Of a stretch of 64,000 nucleotides of DNA, positions 1-8,487 are shown piece by piece. The notes under the pieces are model-generated. The model had not been told where the DNA came from. It worked only from the letters and a program-made list of their open reading frames with translations, and did not search any database. The number at the start of each line of letters is the position of its first letter. Within the stretch, counting starts at the first letter, position 1. The position numbers and the translations under genes are program-made. The stretch is from Pristionchus mayeri (lineage: Eukaryota; Nematoda; Chromadorea; Rhabditida; Neodiplogasteridae), in contig BTRK01000005.1 of NCBI GenBank assembly GCA_036245805.1, positions 42,953,216-43,017,215 on the forward strand, given 5' to 3'.

Positions 1-75
1 ACACTCACCAAGTACTACGTGTGGGCACATTTAGGAGGAATTCGATTTTTGGCCTAATGCCAAGCATATGTTCAC
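1..75. repeat. End of the 52431-53645 fold-back element, left-arm copy
   Basis: This is the reverse complement of about 52440-52513, the outer TIR of the fold-back element in the right flank. Related TIR sequence lies at 14741-14840 and 53530-53640. The shared core reads ATATGCTTGGC.CTAGGCC followed by CCTCCTAAATGTGC in the other orientation. Confidence 0.7.
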
Positions 76-169
76 TGACTGAAAAAGTCTCTCATAAACT
101 GTTTGCTAATGTTAATGTGTTTCCGGAAAATATATCCCAGAAATTAACCCTTTTCAGTCTAGTGTTGCA

Positions 170-600
170 TTGTTGATACACTCTCCTCGATTAGACCTGA
201 TAAAATACCAATGAAGCCAGACTTTGCGTGTTTGTTGAATTTCTCTTCTTGTCCGCAGAAGAACGAGGACAAGGAAGACCACGCGAGAGATGGAGAAATG
301 ACATCACACGGAGAAAAGGCGAACGTTGGTGGAGCCTTACAGATGAAGAATGGAACTCTTAAAGCCCAGATCAGCGCTAATAGCGACCCCTGATAAATTC
401 TGTTCTGTTCTGTTCTGTCCTCCGTTAGCAAGAGGTTTTTTTTCTCAGCAATTCTGCGGATCTTCCTCCAGTTCTCTTGACTTATTTTTGAACATGCTAC
501 TTCTATTCATTTTCGATTTATTTTCCTTATTCTTCACCAATATTGCTGTATTATTTTTGTTTGTGCATATGTCCCTCATCACTTGTCTTCCGTTAGCAAG
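170..600. repeat. Dispersed repeat copy A, interrupted by a non-LTR 3' end
   Basis: The core GACCTGATA...GCCAGACTTTGC around 195-230 and the later stretch AATTCTGCGGATCTTCC...CTCTTGA near 450-482 match two consecutive parts of the uninterrupted copy at 25200-25490. About 170 bp of foreign sequence (about 246-420) sit between them. The motif CCGTTAGCAAGAGG occurs at about 422-435 and again at about 590-603. Confidence 0.6.
246..420 (+). pseudogene. 5'-truncated non-LTR retrotransposon 3' end (RTE/Jockey-like)
   Basis: The frame ending in TAA at 360-362 reads GQGRPRERWRNDI, then a tryptophan-rich tail (GERWW, EEWNS). This resembles the GRP..RW.DD...W signature at the C-terminus of many RTE/Jockey-type reverse transcriptase ORFs. 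It is followed within 40 bp by a (TTCTG)n array at about 398-417, a typical simple-repeat 3' tail. Only about 35 codons remain and no RT domain is visible. The family assignment rests on this short motif. Mirror copy: about 52094-52268. Confidence 0.45.
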
Positions 601-652
601 AGGTTGTGTGGGAAGGGCGACGAATGGTTGGGGTCACATGAATATCAAGTAG

Positions 653-657
653 GAAGT
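653..657. repeat. BEL target-site duplication GAAGT, left side
   Basis: GAAGT lies immediately before the 5' LTR and again immediately after the 3' LTR (9220-9224). A 5-bp duplication is the usual size for LTR elements, and it fixes both LTR boundaries. Confidence 0.85.
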
Positions 658-1388
658 TATAGCGAAATGTCACTTCGCTACTACAATTCATTCATAAAAA
701 AATCAAAATAAATAATCATTCCAAAAAAAAAATAATATATTCATTTTACGATTCACTCTCCATAACGCAGTCATACTGTAGCCAAGTTCGCCGCGGCCTC
801 TCGGCGCCTTTTTTCTTCCCTTCTATTTATTTGAACTTTCCCGCGTTCCTCGAAGCCATTCCAATATGTTCCGCCTTCATGAGCGTCATAAAAACGGCCG
901 CGACTCGCGATGATTTTCTTTTTCAGGTGAACGAATCTCGGCGCAGCTCACGTCGCTTTTACGTCGCTTTCTTTTTCTTCTTCAACCATTCACTAGGCTC
1001 ACTTGCCTAATTCTCATCATCATTGCATTGCTTTACTTGCGTGCGGTCACACCTTTCACTCGTTCCATCCACCTTTTCCCATTGTCATCATTTCATCACT
1101 CAGGACGATTCCGCGAGTCGTTCGGGTATCATCAACAGCACTCCTCCCATCCACTCACTGACGACCTCCACAAGGCGTCGGGTATCCAAGGATTCAAGAC
1201 CTCATAAAGGTACTTCAATCTTTCTCAATCTTTTTCCAACCAATCAATAGTCACGTAAAAACCCCATTCCTTTCTTGTGATCTACCATTTACTTCGTGTT
1301 TCCCTTGTGAATTAAAGTAAATAAATATATTTTATTATCACCCCTTTTGCCTTTGCCTCACACCACAAAGACACGAAAATTGTCTACA
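658..1388 (+). repeat. BEL 5' LTR
   Basis: Direct repeat of 8488-9219. It starts TATAGCGAAATGTCAC (AGCGAA...TTCGCT can form a hairpin) and ends GTCTACA, so its ends are TA...CA and not the common TG...CA. A candidate poly(A) signal AATAAA lies at 1320-1325. Short reading frames inside it (such as 1023-1250) recur in all four LTR copies and have no recognisable product. Confidence 0.92.
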
Positions 1389-1400
1389 TGGTGCATCGGC
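1389..1400 (+). promoter_or_regulatory. Primer-binding site, tRNA-Gly
   Basis: TGGTGCATCGGC starts at the first base after the 5' LTR. It is complementary to a tRNA 3' end GCCGATGCA plus CCA. From memory this matches nematode tRNA-Gly(GCC), so minus-strand synthesis would be primed by tRNA-Gly. Confidence 0.8.
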
Positions 1401-1554
1401 TTTTTTAAAACAATCCTAGCCATAATTATCAAGTCCCGCGTGGCCCAAAAGCATTCTACCACCAGTCACTCCATTTTCGCTCAGAAGCATTCCCAAACCA
1501 ATCACAATTGATTTTGCAATCCCTTCCTCTGTCAGCACCCGCCGCTCTCGCAAA

Positions 1555-4044
1555 ATGGGTGACGTTTTCGTGTCAGATTTCACTAATGACTACGACAAAC
1601 TCTATTCCCTTCTCGATGAGCTCAAGCCACTGTTCGACAAAATCAATCTCGAAACATCGAGACTGCCCCAGATTTCGAATCTAAACGATATCCAGTCACT
1701 GAGCTCCCACATGGTCACTACCATTGGTGACGCCGAAGAATTCTTCACCAGTTATGCAGGAATCGCCGAGTCGATCGAAGCGAGAATCGAAGAAATGGCC
1801 AAGAAGATCGAGGACAATGAGAAAGCTGGAAAGGAGAAGAACCATTACGACCAAGTAAAGAAGGCCGAGCATGGATCGAGCGGTCTTCCGATGGGCGCAG
1901 TCAGTTTGGCTTCTCTTCTCAAAAGTAAAGAGTCGAAATACGAAAATACCCTCACTAGATCGATACGACGCGTTCGCGCAGTGTCGATGCTAGGAAATTT
2001 CGTTGACCAGGGCGCATCTCTCAATCAGCCTTCCCCTCAGTCTTTCGCACCTACGCCCAATCAAAACGCATTCACCGAGCAATCATCCCCTCCCTCCCCT
2101 GTCACTCAGTCTCATCCCGCGCATGTCAGCCAGGGGGGAAATAGTAGTATCATCGACAGCCGTTCACTTACTGCTGTTCCCTTCCCGCCAGCAACCGGCA
2201 CTCGGGAATCAACTCTCACTCATATTTCATCACCCAATGCAATTATTTCGTCATCGACGGAATCACCTCCCCCACTCGATTCAGTGTCGCATAGGCCTAG
2301 CCTCTCACTTCCACCCATCAGACTCGAGACTTTCGACGGCAGTGATATTACTCGATGGTCCGCCTTCAAGTATCAGATTGAGTCCCTCATTATCAACCAG
2401 CCACACTTGTCAGAAGTAGAAAAGATTTTCCACATTCGCTCTAATCTGAAAGGAGAAGCGCACTCTCTAATCGCATCACTTCCCGTTCAGCCTAGCTTCC
2501 TCACCAAAATGCTCACTAGACTAGAATCAGAATACGATCGGTACGACCTCACTCAAGCTCGTCTAATGCAATCACTTCGTTCCATTCGAGCCAAATCATC
2601 CCGAGTAGACGACCAACTGTCAGCTGTCCGTGCCATGATCAACATAGCTCACTCCATTCATGGAGACTCGGGAATCAATGCTCTTTGTATGCAACAACAA
2701 CTTGCCGAAAGCATCCACCCCAAGTTTATTACACTTGTCACTCGTAAAAAACCTGATTCACTTGTGTCCGCTCTCGAACTAATTGAGGATAAATTGCGCG
2801 AAGAGCGAGAAGATTCAGTCATGATCAGCGCTTTCACTTCTAACTCTGTTGTCAACTCACAATACAATAATGGCTCACTGCCTTCCAAGGCGCACGCGTC
2901 GACAGCGCCTCACACTAAGTCGTCCCACTCCTCAGCCTCCCACTCCTCATCTACACCCAACCACTCTAGGAAGATTCCACTGTGTGTTTTCTGTGGCACA
3001 CATCAGTACAGTGGAGAATGCGCTCGTGTCACTTCAATCAGGGAAAAGAAAGAGATTCTCAAGAACAAATCACTCTGCTTTTCTTGCTTCTCTCCCAACC
3101 ACTCTTCTGATGCCTGCTACAAATCGTGTCCACAGTGCAAGGCAAAGCATCACAAGTCCCTGTGTACAAAGCAATCTACTCCTAACCAGTCTGGCGTCCA
3201 TTCATTAGCTACTAGTCCATGTATTTGGCTCAACACTAAACTGTTCACAGCACCCGTCATGCTAGCAAACACGATCGCGCTCAGAAGTTCCTACGCGAAC
3301 GCACTACTAGATGCTGGTGCACAAGTATCTCTCATCTCTCGAAGACTAGTCAATCAGCTTCACCTCAAACCAATCGACCAGTTACATGCTTCCATCACAG
3401 GAGTAATGATTGCCGATCAGAATTTCCTTCCCTCTAGCCACGAAATAGTACAATTTGAGCTCATCACTGACCATTGTAGGGAAGTCATCAAAGCTATTGT
3501 TCATGATACTGACACCATCACTCACTCGATACATCATCAGCCATTGTCTGAAGCTGATTTAGATGTAATCAGGACAACTCTCACTACCATCCCAGTTCAT
3601 TTCACTAAGTCGACTGTTAGTCCCGATTTACTTCTCGGTGTCGGAGACACACTCAAGTTACTGGAGAACTCAACATCGACGACACTTCCTGGAGGATACC
3701 GCTTGATCCAATCTGTAATCGGTCCCCTCGTCGCCGGTTCCGAGAACCTGACGCCACCACTTCCGACCAAGAAGAATAAGGCAGCTTCTACAAATCAGAG
3801 TCAGGGTCTTCCCCCAACAAACCCCTCTGATCACCAAGTCACTCCTTCACTCACAGTCGCCTCAGTCACCACGGTCAATCATTCAGTAGATCAATTAGCT
3901 GAGCGTTTCCTTTCTGTGGATCCGATCTCGCGCATATACGAGACCACAGAGAAGGAGGAGCGAAAACTGGCTGACGAATTAGTGACGAAACATTCGACAC
4001 CGTCCAGTCTCACGATGACGGATACTATGTTCAGTATGCCATGA
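1555..4044 (+). CDS. gag: BEL gag-protease polyprotein, 829 aa
   Basis: Structural protein fused to an aspartic protease, expected to form cytoplasmic virus-like particles and process the polyprotein. Residues 1-120 include acidic/charged helical segments and about 160-255 are Ser/Pro-rich. From about 255 (LETFDGSDITRW) it resembles the DUF1759 gag region. Three zinc-type motifs lie at about 475-540: CVFCGTHQYSGEC, CFSCFSPNHSSDAC (canonical CX2CX4HX4C) and CPQCKAKHHKSLC. The protease core LLDAGAQVSLIS is near residue 584, with D-A-G in place of D-S/T-G. ATG follows an acceptor-like CTGTCAG (ending 1535). The ORF ends in an ATGA overlap with the RT frame. BEL proteins usually run on into RT, so a frame change here is notable. 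Confidence 0.9.
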   Translation: MGDVFVSDFTNDYDKLYSLLDELKPLFDKINLETSRLPQISNLNDIQSLSSHMVTTIGDAEEFFTSYAGIAESIEARIEEMAKKIEDNEKAGKEKNHYDQVKKAEHGSSGLPMGAVSLASLLKSKESKYENTLTRSIRRVRAVSMLGNFVDQGASLNQPSPQSFAPTPNQNAFTEQSSPPSPVTQSHPAHVSQGGNSSIIDSRSLTAVPFPPATGTRESTLTHISSPNAIISSSTESPPPLDSVSHRPSLSLPPIRLETFDGSDITRWSAFKYQIESLIINQPHLSEVEKIFHIRSNLKGEAHSLIASLPVQPSFLTKMLTRLESEYDRYDLTQARLMQSLRSIRAKSSRVDDQLSAVRAMINIAHSIHGDSGINALCMQQQLAESIHPKFITLVTRKKPDSLVSALELIEDKLREEREDSVMISAFTSNSVVNSQYNNGSLPSKAHASTAPHTKSSHSSASHSSSTPNHSRKIPLCVFCGTHQYSGECARVTSIREKKEILKNKSLCFSCFSPNHSSDACYKSCPQCKAKHHKSLCTKQSTPNQSGVHSLATSPCIWLNTKLFTAPVMLANTIALRSSYANALLDAGAQVSLISRRLVNQLHLKPIDQLHASITGVMIADQNFLPSSHEIVQFELITDHCREVIKAIVHDTDTITHSIHHQPLSEADLDVIRTTLTTIPVHFTKSTVSPDLLLGVGDTLKLLENSTSTTLPGGYRLIQSVIGPLVAGSENLTPPLPTKKNKAASTNQSQGLPPTNPSDHQVTPSLTVASVTTVNHSVDQLAERFLSVDPISRIYETTEKEERKLADELVTKHSTPSSLTMTDTMFSMP

Positions 4045-5192
4045 AGCCTGATGCCAAGGATACATTGCCAGATAATTACAATCTGGCAGTCTCCCGTCTT
4101 TCCTCCACACAGCGCAATCTGTCCACTGACAGAAACCTGCTGCTCTTTTACGATTCTGTAATCCAAGACCAGATTTCATTAGGGCAAGTAGAAGCAGTCG
4201 ACCCATCTGACACTAGTGGTATCATACACTATCTTGCTCATCAAGCAGTCCTTCGACCAGACAAACCAACCACTCCACTGCGCATAGTCTATTATGATGC
4301 TTCAGCCCATCTCAAAAACAAACCATCACTCAACGACATGATCTACCCTGGACCAAATGACCTGGAAATGATCCCGTCCCTCATCATTCGTGCCAGACTC
4401 AGGCCATTTCTCATCGTTGCCGACGTTGAGAAAGCATTCCTGCAAGTGAAACTGTGTCCTTCACAGAGAAATATGCTCAGATTCCTATGGCTGAAAGACA
4501 TCGACAAGCCTGTCTCCCCCAACAACATTCTTGTCCTACGCTTTTGCGTAACGCCTTTCGGTGTCAACCAGAGCCCGTGCCTTCTTAACAAGGTAATCAA
4601 CCATCACATCCAGCACGAGGGCAAGAAATGCGACCCCCACTTAGTCCATCAACTTGTTTCCAATCTTTACGTAGACAACATCATCATCATTGCTGACAAC
4701 CCATCTTCCCTCATGTACACACAGTCGAAACACCTGTTCCAATCGATGTCCATGAACCTTAGAGATTACTCATCCAATTCATCCTCATTCATGTCGTGTG
4801 TGCCAGATTCCGATCAATCAAAGGATAGTAACCAGAAACTTCTCGGTCTCATTTGGAACACTGAGGAAGATTCTCTCTCTATCAATATTCCCGTCTCTAC
4901 CAAGAGAGAAAAAGAGTCGAAGAGATCCATGCTACCGTATCGAGTCGAAGTCGAAGAGATCCATGCTACCGTACCGTATCGAGTTCATACGATCCACTCG
5001 GGCTTCTCAACCCACTCCTTCTCCCTCCTCGACTCACAGTCCAAGGTCTATGGAACAGTCCAATCAAGTGGGATGAACCAGTCGACCAGAGCACTAGGGA
5101 ATCCTTCCACAATCAGATTTCAGACCTCGAACAGTTCTCACTCCCAATTGATCGATTTACGCATATCTCTGAATCAAATGACATCACTCTAG
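4041..5192 (+). CDS. pol: BEL reverse transcriptase part, broken downstream
   Basis: RNA-dependent DNA polymerase of the element. The frame is open from 3975 and overlaps gag-protease by 70 nt in the -1 frame. The conserved BEL stretch before the ATG (HDDGYYVQYA) shows that translation should enter from upstream. Motif A reads VADVEKAFLQV (near residue 125). The catalytic box reads YVDN near residue 210, not YVDD. At about 4926-4985 the sequence AAGAGATCCATGCT is duplicated, adding about 35 bp and shifting the frame, so the last 80 or so codons here are out-of-frame sequence. A 3-bp insertion near 4291 doubles a Tyr. The mirror copy lacks both changes and stays open. Confidence 0.85.
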   Translation: MKPDAKDTLPDNYNLAVSRLSSTQRNLSTDRNLLLFYDSVIQDQISLGQVEAVDPSDTSGIIHYLAHQAVLRPDKPTTPLRIVYYDASAHLKNKPSLNDMIYPGPNDLEMIPSLIIRARLRPFLIVADVEKAFLQVKLCPSQRNMLRFLWLKDIDKPVSPNNILVLRFCVTPFGVNQSPCLLNKVINHHIQHEGKKCDPHLVHQLVSNLYVDNIIIIADNPSSLMYTQSKHLFQSMSMNLRDYSSNSSSFMSCVPDSDQSKDSNQKLLGLIWNTEEDSLSINIPVSTKREKESKRSMLPYRVEVEEIHATVPYRVHTIHSGFSTHSFSLLDSQSKVYGTVQSSGMNQSTRALGNPSTIRFQTSNSSHSQLIDLRISLNQMTSL

Positions 5193-5701
5193 TTGCATTC
5201 TGCGATGCTTCAAAATCAGCAATGGCAGCCTCGGTCTATAGTTACGTGTCTGGTCAAAAACCTACAATTATCATTTCCAAAACTAGGCTAGCCCCCATCA
5301 ACTCCAACAATTTGCTTCAGTTCACGGTGGAGACTATCCGAAAAGAGTTTCCCACAAAGCAAATCCATGTATACTCTTTCTCGGATTCAGCTGTGACACT
5401 TCACTGGTGTAGACCTGGGTTCAACAAGCCAGTCGGTGTATTCGTTTCCAATAGAGTCAAGCTCATTCATTCGATCAGAGACGCCCTTACGTCTGATAAT
5501 CTTCTCTCTTACCACTCTCCGAGACATGTCAGAGGCGAAGAGAACCCTGCCGACCATGCAACTCGTGGCCTTTCCTCATCAGACATGAACGATCCTTCGC
5601 ATCAATGGTGGATTGGCCCTCCGTGGTTATCATCCAATCCTTCTGAATGGCCTGACACGAATCTATCCGAACTTCAGTACCCGGATATCCATTCCCAGTA
5701 G
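4985..5701 (+). CDS. pol: BEL RT connection and RNase H part, displaced frame
   Basis: Continuation of pol in another frame after the duplication near 4926-4985. It holds the BEL stretch YDPLGLLNPLLLPP as seen in the mirror copy, then an RNase H-like domain with CDASKSAMAASVYSY, FSDSAVTLHW and ENPADHATRG, whose Asp residues fit the metal-binding set. The frame ends at TAG 5699-5701. An ATG at 5222 is internal and is not a real start. Without frame restoration this copy cannot make a complete RT-RNase H. Confidence 0.75.
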   Translation, partial: SYDPLGLLNPLLLPPRLTVQGLWNSPIKWDEPVDQSTRESFHNQISDLEQFSLPIDRFTHISESNDITLVAFCDASKSAMAASVYSYVSGQKPTIIISKTRLAPINSNNLLQFTVETIRKEFPTKQIHVYSFSDSAVTLHWCRPGFNKPVGVFVSNRVKLIHSIRDALTSDNLLSYHSPRHVRGEENPADHATRGLSSSDMNDPSHQWWIGPPWLSSNPSEWPDTNLSELQYPDIHSQ

Positions 5702-6711
5702 TGATCAGCGCTCAGGTAATTGAGACACCACCAGAGTCTCCCATCAATCTCCCTCGCCATTCGAGCCTCAAAAGGGCTATCAACGTGGCAGCGCTAATTT
5801 ATAGATTCATCGCCCGATGCGCACATAAGACCAGTAATGCAAGCATTCTCGAGAAACTGAGTCACCTCCCCCAACCCACTGCATCTACTCTGGATGCACG
5901 GGAGAAGAGATTCGCTTTCAATCGCCTCATTTTTTTCAGTCAGCAATCGCTCAGTGACTCAGTCATCAAGAAGATGTCTCTAATCAATGATCCATCCACT
6001 GGATTGTTAAGAGTCAGCACTCGAGTTGCTAACTCGAATCAACATGAGGAATTCAAATCCCCCATCTTCATCCCCACTTCTCCTGATAGCACTCTAGCTC
6101 GACTTCTCATTAGGGACATTCACTCTTCCACCCATGCTGGTGTAGACGTAGTCCTCAATACACTCAAGAGTAAGTTCTTGATTCCTCGAGCCAGACCACT
6201 CGCCAAATCAACTCTCAGACAATGTGTCCCATGCAGGAGAACGAACAACCTGCCATTCACTTACCCTCAGACTCCACCACTCCCAACTGATAGAGTCACT
6301 CAAAGTCTCCCATTCGCACATTGCGGAATCGATTATGCAGGCCCATTCCACTTGAAAGGCGATTCAAAAGTCTGGATAGTAGTTATCACTTGTTTTTCCA
6401 CCAGACTTACCCACTTGGAAGTTGTCGATTCACTACTTCCGTCTGCATTCATTCTAGCATTCCGTCGATTCTGTTCACGTAGAGGCACACCCCAGAGAGT
6501 CACCTCTGATAAGGCCACGACTTTCAGACTAGCCAGTACACTACTGTGCAAATCAGAGATCAGCCCCGACATCAATACTCTCTTCTCATCTCTAGGAATC
6601 ACCTGGTCTTTCACCACAGCACATTCTCCATGGAAGGGTGGCATCTATGAGAGACTCATTAAAATAATCAAGGATTCTTTCTCTCGATCTATTCGAAACC
6701 ATCACTTGTGA
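5656..6711 (+). CDS. pol: BEL integrase, N-terminal and core
   Basis: Strand-transfer enzyme that inserts the cDNA. The frame is open from 5656, overlaps RNase H by 46 nt in the -1 frame, and has no convincing ATG start. A zinc-binding H-H-C-C set is formed by IHSSTHAGVD and RQCVPCRR. The catalytic core has D in CGIDYAGPF, D in VTSDKATTF and E in WKGGIYERL. The frame ends at TGA 6709-6711 while the conserved C-terminal part continues in the +1 frame from 6668. The core is intact here, unlike in the mirror copy. Confidence 0.85.
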   Translation, partial: HESIRTSVPGYPFPVVISAQVIETPPESPINLPRHSSLKRAINVAALIYRFIARCAHKTSNASILEKLSHLPQPTASTLDAREKRFAFNRLIFFSQQSLSDSVIKKMSLINDPSTGLLRVSTRVANSNQHEEFKSPIFIPTSPDSTLARLLIRDIHSSTHAGVDVVLNTLKSKFLIPRARPLAKSTLRQCVPCRRTNNLPFTYPQTPPLPTDRVTQSLPFAHCGIDYAGPFHLKGDSKVWIVVITCFSTRLTHLEVVDSLLPSAFILAFRRFCSRRGTPQRVTSDKATTFRLASTLLCKSEISPDINTLFSSLGITWSFTTAHSPWKGGIYERLIKIIKDSFSRSIRNHHL

Positions 6712-7300
6712 AGTCGAGGCACTTCTCAATTCTCGACCCCTCACTTACGTTTCATCAGACGATATTCATTCATTCCATGGACCTAGTCTAAGACCAATTG
6801 ATCTCATTCTGCCCCAGTCATTCCTAGGATGCTCACTCTCCCTCACTAATAAGGAGGACTACATCCCTCCAGAAGAAGAGAATTCGAGTAGGGAGAATGC
6901 AGTCAAATTGCTGAAAAGATCAATCAATATCGTTGATTCATTCTGGCAAAAGTGGCATACTGAGTACCGCGCTACCCTCAGAGATTCGTTCAATAAGTCT
7001 TCAGACACTCTCCAGTCAAACCGATCATCCAGTTCCAACCCCAAAATCGGCTCCATTGTCTTAGTCATGGATGAGAGTGGTAACACCCCGAGATCAGCGT
7101 GGAAAATGGCAAAAATCCTCACTCTCACAGATTCCTCTGCGACCCTGCGCTCACTTGCTGGCAGAATCATTGAGAGACCACTCAACTTCCTTATTCCACT
7201 TGAAATTCATTCATCTGAAGAGTCACACCCGGTGGGCCCTGTAGCACAAACATCTCATCCAATGGTCACTCGATCAAAGAACGCACGCCGAAATCACTAG
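6668..7300 (+). CDS. pol: BEL integrase C-terminal part, shifted frame
   Basis: Reads ETITCEVEALLNSRPLTY near 6695, the conserved BEL segment that follows the catalytic Glu region. It continues through a basic/aromatic stretch (SFWQKWHTEYR) and a C-terminal domain with GSIVLVMDE and SAWKMAKIL, typical of the BEL integrase tail. It stops at 7298-7300. The +1 change relative to the core is shared by both arms, so it predates the palindrome. Confidence 0.8.
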   Translation, partial: SRILSLDLFETITCEVEALLNSRPLTYVSSDDIHSFHGPSLRPIDLILPQSFLGCSLSLTNKEDYIPPEEENSSRENAVKLLKRSINIVDSFWQKWHTEYRATLRDSFNKSSDTLQSNRSSSSNPKIGSIVLVMDESGNTPRSAWKMAKILTLTDSSATLRSLAGRIIERPLNFLIPLEIHSSEESHPVGPVAQTSHPMVTRSKNARRNH

Positions 7301-7450
7301 GATTCATCTCCCTTTCCCATTTCCCATTCCCCCCCCCCCCCGAGGTTTCCACTGTGAATTCACACTGTAATTATCAAATCATTTATCTTTCAATCATTCT
7401 CTCATTTCATCAATCCCATTCAGCCTCTCGCGAACGCAGAGAAAAGCAAG
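7301..7450 (+). other. Linker between pol and the third ORF
   Basis: Contains a 13-C tract at 7329-7341 and, at 7414-7423, an acceptor-like ATCCCATTCAG that could serve cis- or spliced-leader trans-splicing of the downstream ORF. The mirror tract is 10 G. Confidence 0.5.
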
Positions 7451-8234
7451 ATGGACGAGGAAGCCGAGCTTCTCGCCGTTTCCTACCAGGATGACTTCAC
7501 CACTAGGGTAATCATTGCACATGATTTTTCATATTCTCCAAACCAATCTAGTCATCCTTTCATAATCACTGCGATTCTCAAAATCTTATGACGAATCAAT
7601 AGTATCTCAATTTCATATCAAATCACTTATCATTTATCCTCAGGATTACATCGAGTCGATGTACACTCACCTCACTCAAGAGGTCAACGATGTCAAGGAG
7701 GACGTCAGTGATCTCAGAGCACTCGTCTCCAATGAGCTCAAGGCTATCAAAGACGACCTTGGATCCATGACGCTCACTCTATCTGCCATTCTGACCAAGA
7801 TCTCCCAGCCTTCTCCCATTACCCAGTCGGTATCTACCCCCAGAACTCCCCGAGTTATCATTGCCCCTCGCTCTCAGTATCGTACCCCCAATTCAATTGA
7901 CCGTCCCAGTCACAAAAGAGATCGTAGTCGATCTCCAATTGTACCTCGCACTACTCCCAATTTCAAGACGTCCCACACTTCTCAGATCGTCAAATGCACT
8001 TTCTGTTCCTCTGTCTGTCATCTTTCTCGCAATTGCACTATTGTTACCAGTGTCTCCACCCGTATCTCCCTCATGTCACCCATCCAGTGCCATAGATGTT
8101 TCCGTCACATCGGTCCCACCCATAGCGCCTCATGCGAACCCGAAATCTGCACACGCGAATGCTCGGACGAGCTCGGTCGTGGTCTCCGCCACATGCAGTT
8201 CTTCTGCCCTCGCAACCCCGACCTCCAGCCCTAA
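7451..8234 (+). CDS. BEL third ORF, two-exon zinc-knuckle protein
   Basis: Exon 1 is 7451-7507 (19 codons, starting MDEEAELLAVSY), then donor AGG|GTAATC, an intron 7508-7643 (136 nt) ending ATCCTCAG, and exon 2 at 7644-8234. Splicing joins whole codons, giving about 215 aa; unspliced reading stops inside the intron. The N-terminal part of exon 2 (EVNDVKEDVSDLRALV) is probably coiled coil. A Ser/Arg/Pro-rich middle follows. CTFCSSVCHLSRNC is a canonical CX2CX4HX4C knuckle and CHRCFRHIGPTHSASC is a second Cys/His cluster. It resembles a small gag/nucleocapsid-like protein; function unknown. It has no membrane segment, so it is not an envelope protein. Confidence 0.65.
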
Positions 8235-8487
8235 CAGGCAATGAAGAAATCGACCACCCCGATTGGTGCCTGGAGTTACCCCTATTAGTATTTCGGCCAT
8301 ATTGGCATATGCTTGTACCACCTGTTGTCACCTAATCGTTTTTCGTGCTAACTTGTTCTAGTTCGTTGACTGTTTTACGTTTTCCACTTTGCTACTCTAG
8401 CTTCATAAAGCTCGACCAATTAGTCTCATTCATTCATCACACAACAATCAGAACACTTTCCTTCGTTCTCTTTCGCCTCCCTCCCAG
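8235..8487 (+). other. BEL 3' untranslated stretch
   Basis: No gene seen. The bases before the 3' LTR are pyrimidine-rich (TTCTCTTTCGCCTCCCTCCCAG), where a purine tract for plus-strand priming would be expected. Confidence 0.6.

Noticed and set aside
159..431. 90-codon minus-strand frame at the left end
   Set aside because: It is the shadow of the non-LTR 3' end and its (TTCTG)n tail; the plus-strand reading is the one with a family signature.
1023..1250. 75-codon frame repeated four times in the window
   Set aside because: It lies inside the BEL LTR and is repeated only because the LTR is. The frame has no family match and its start has no special context.
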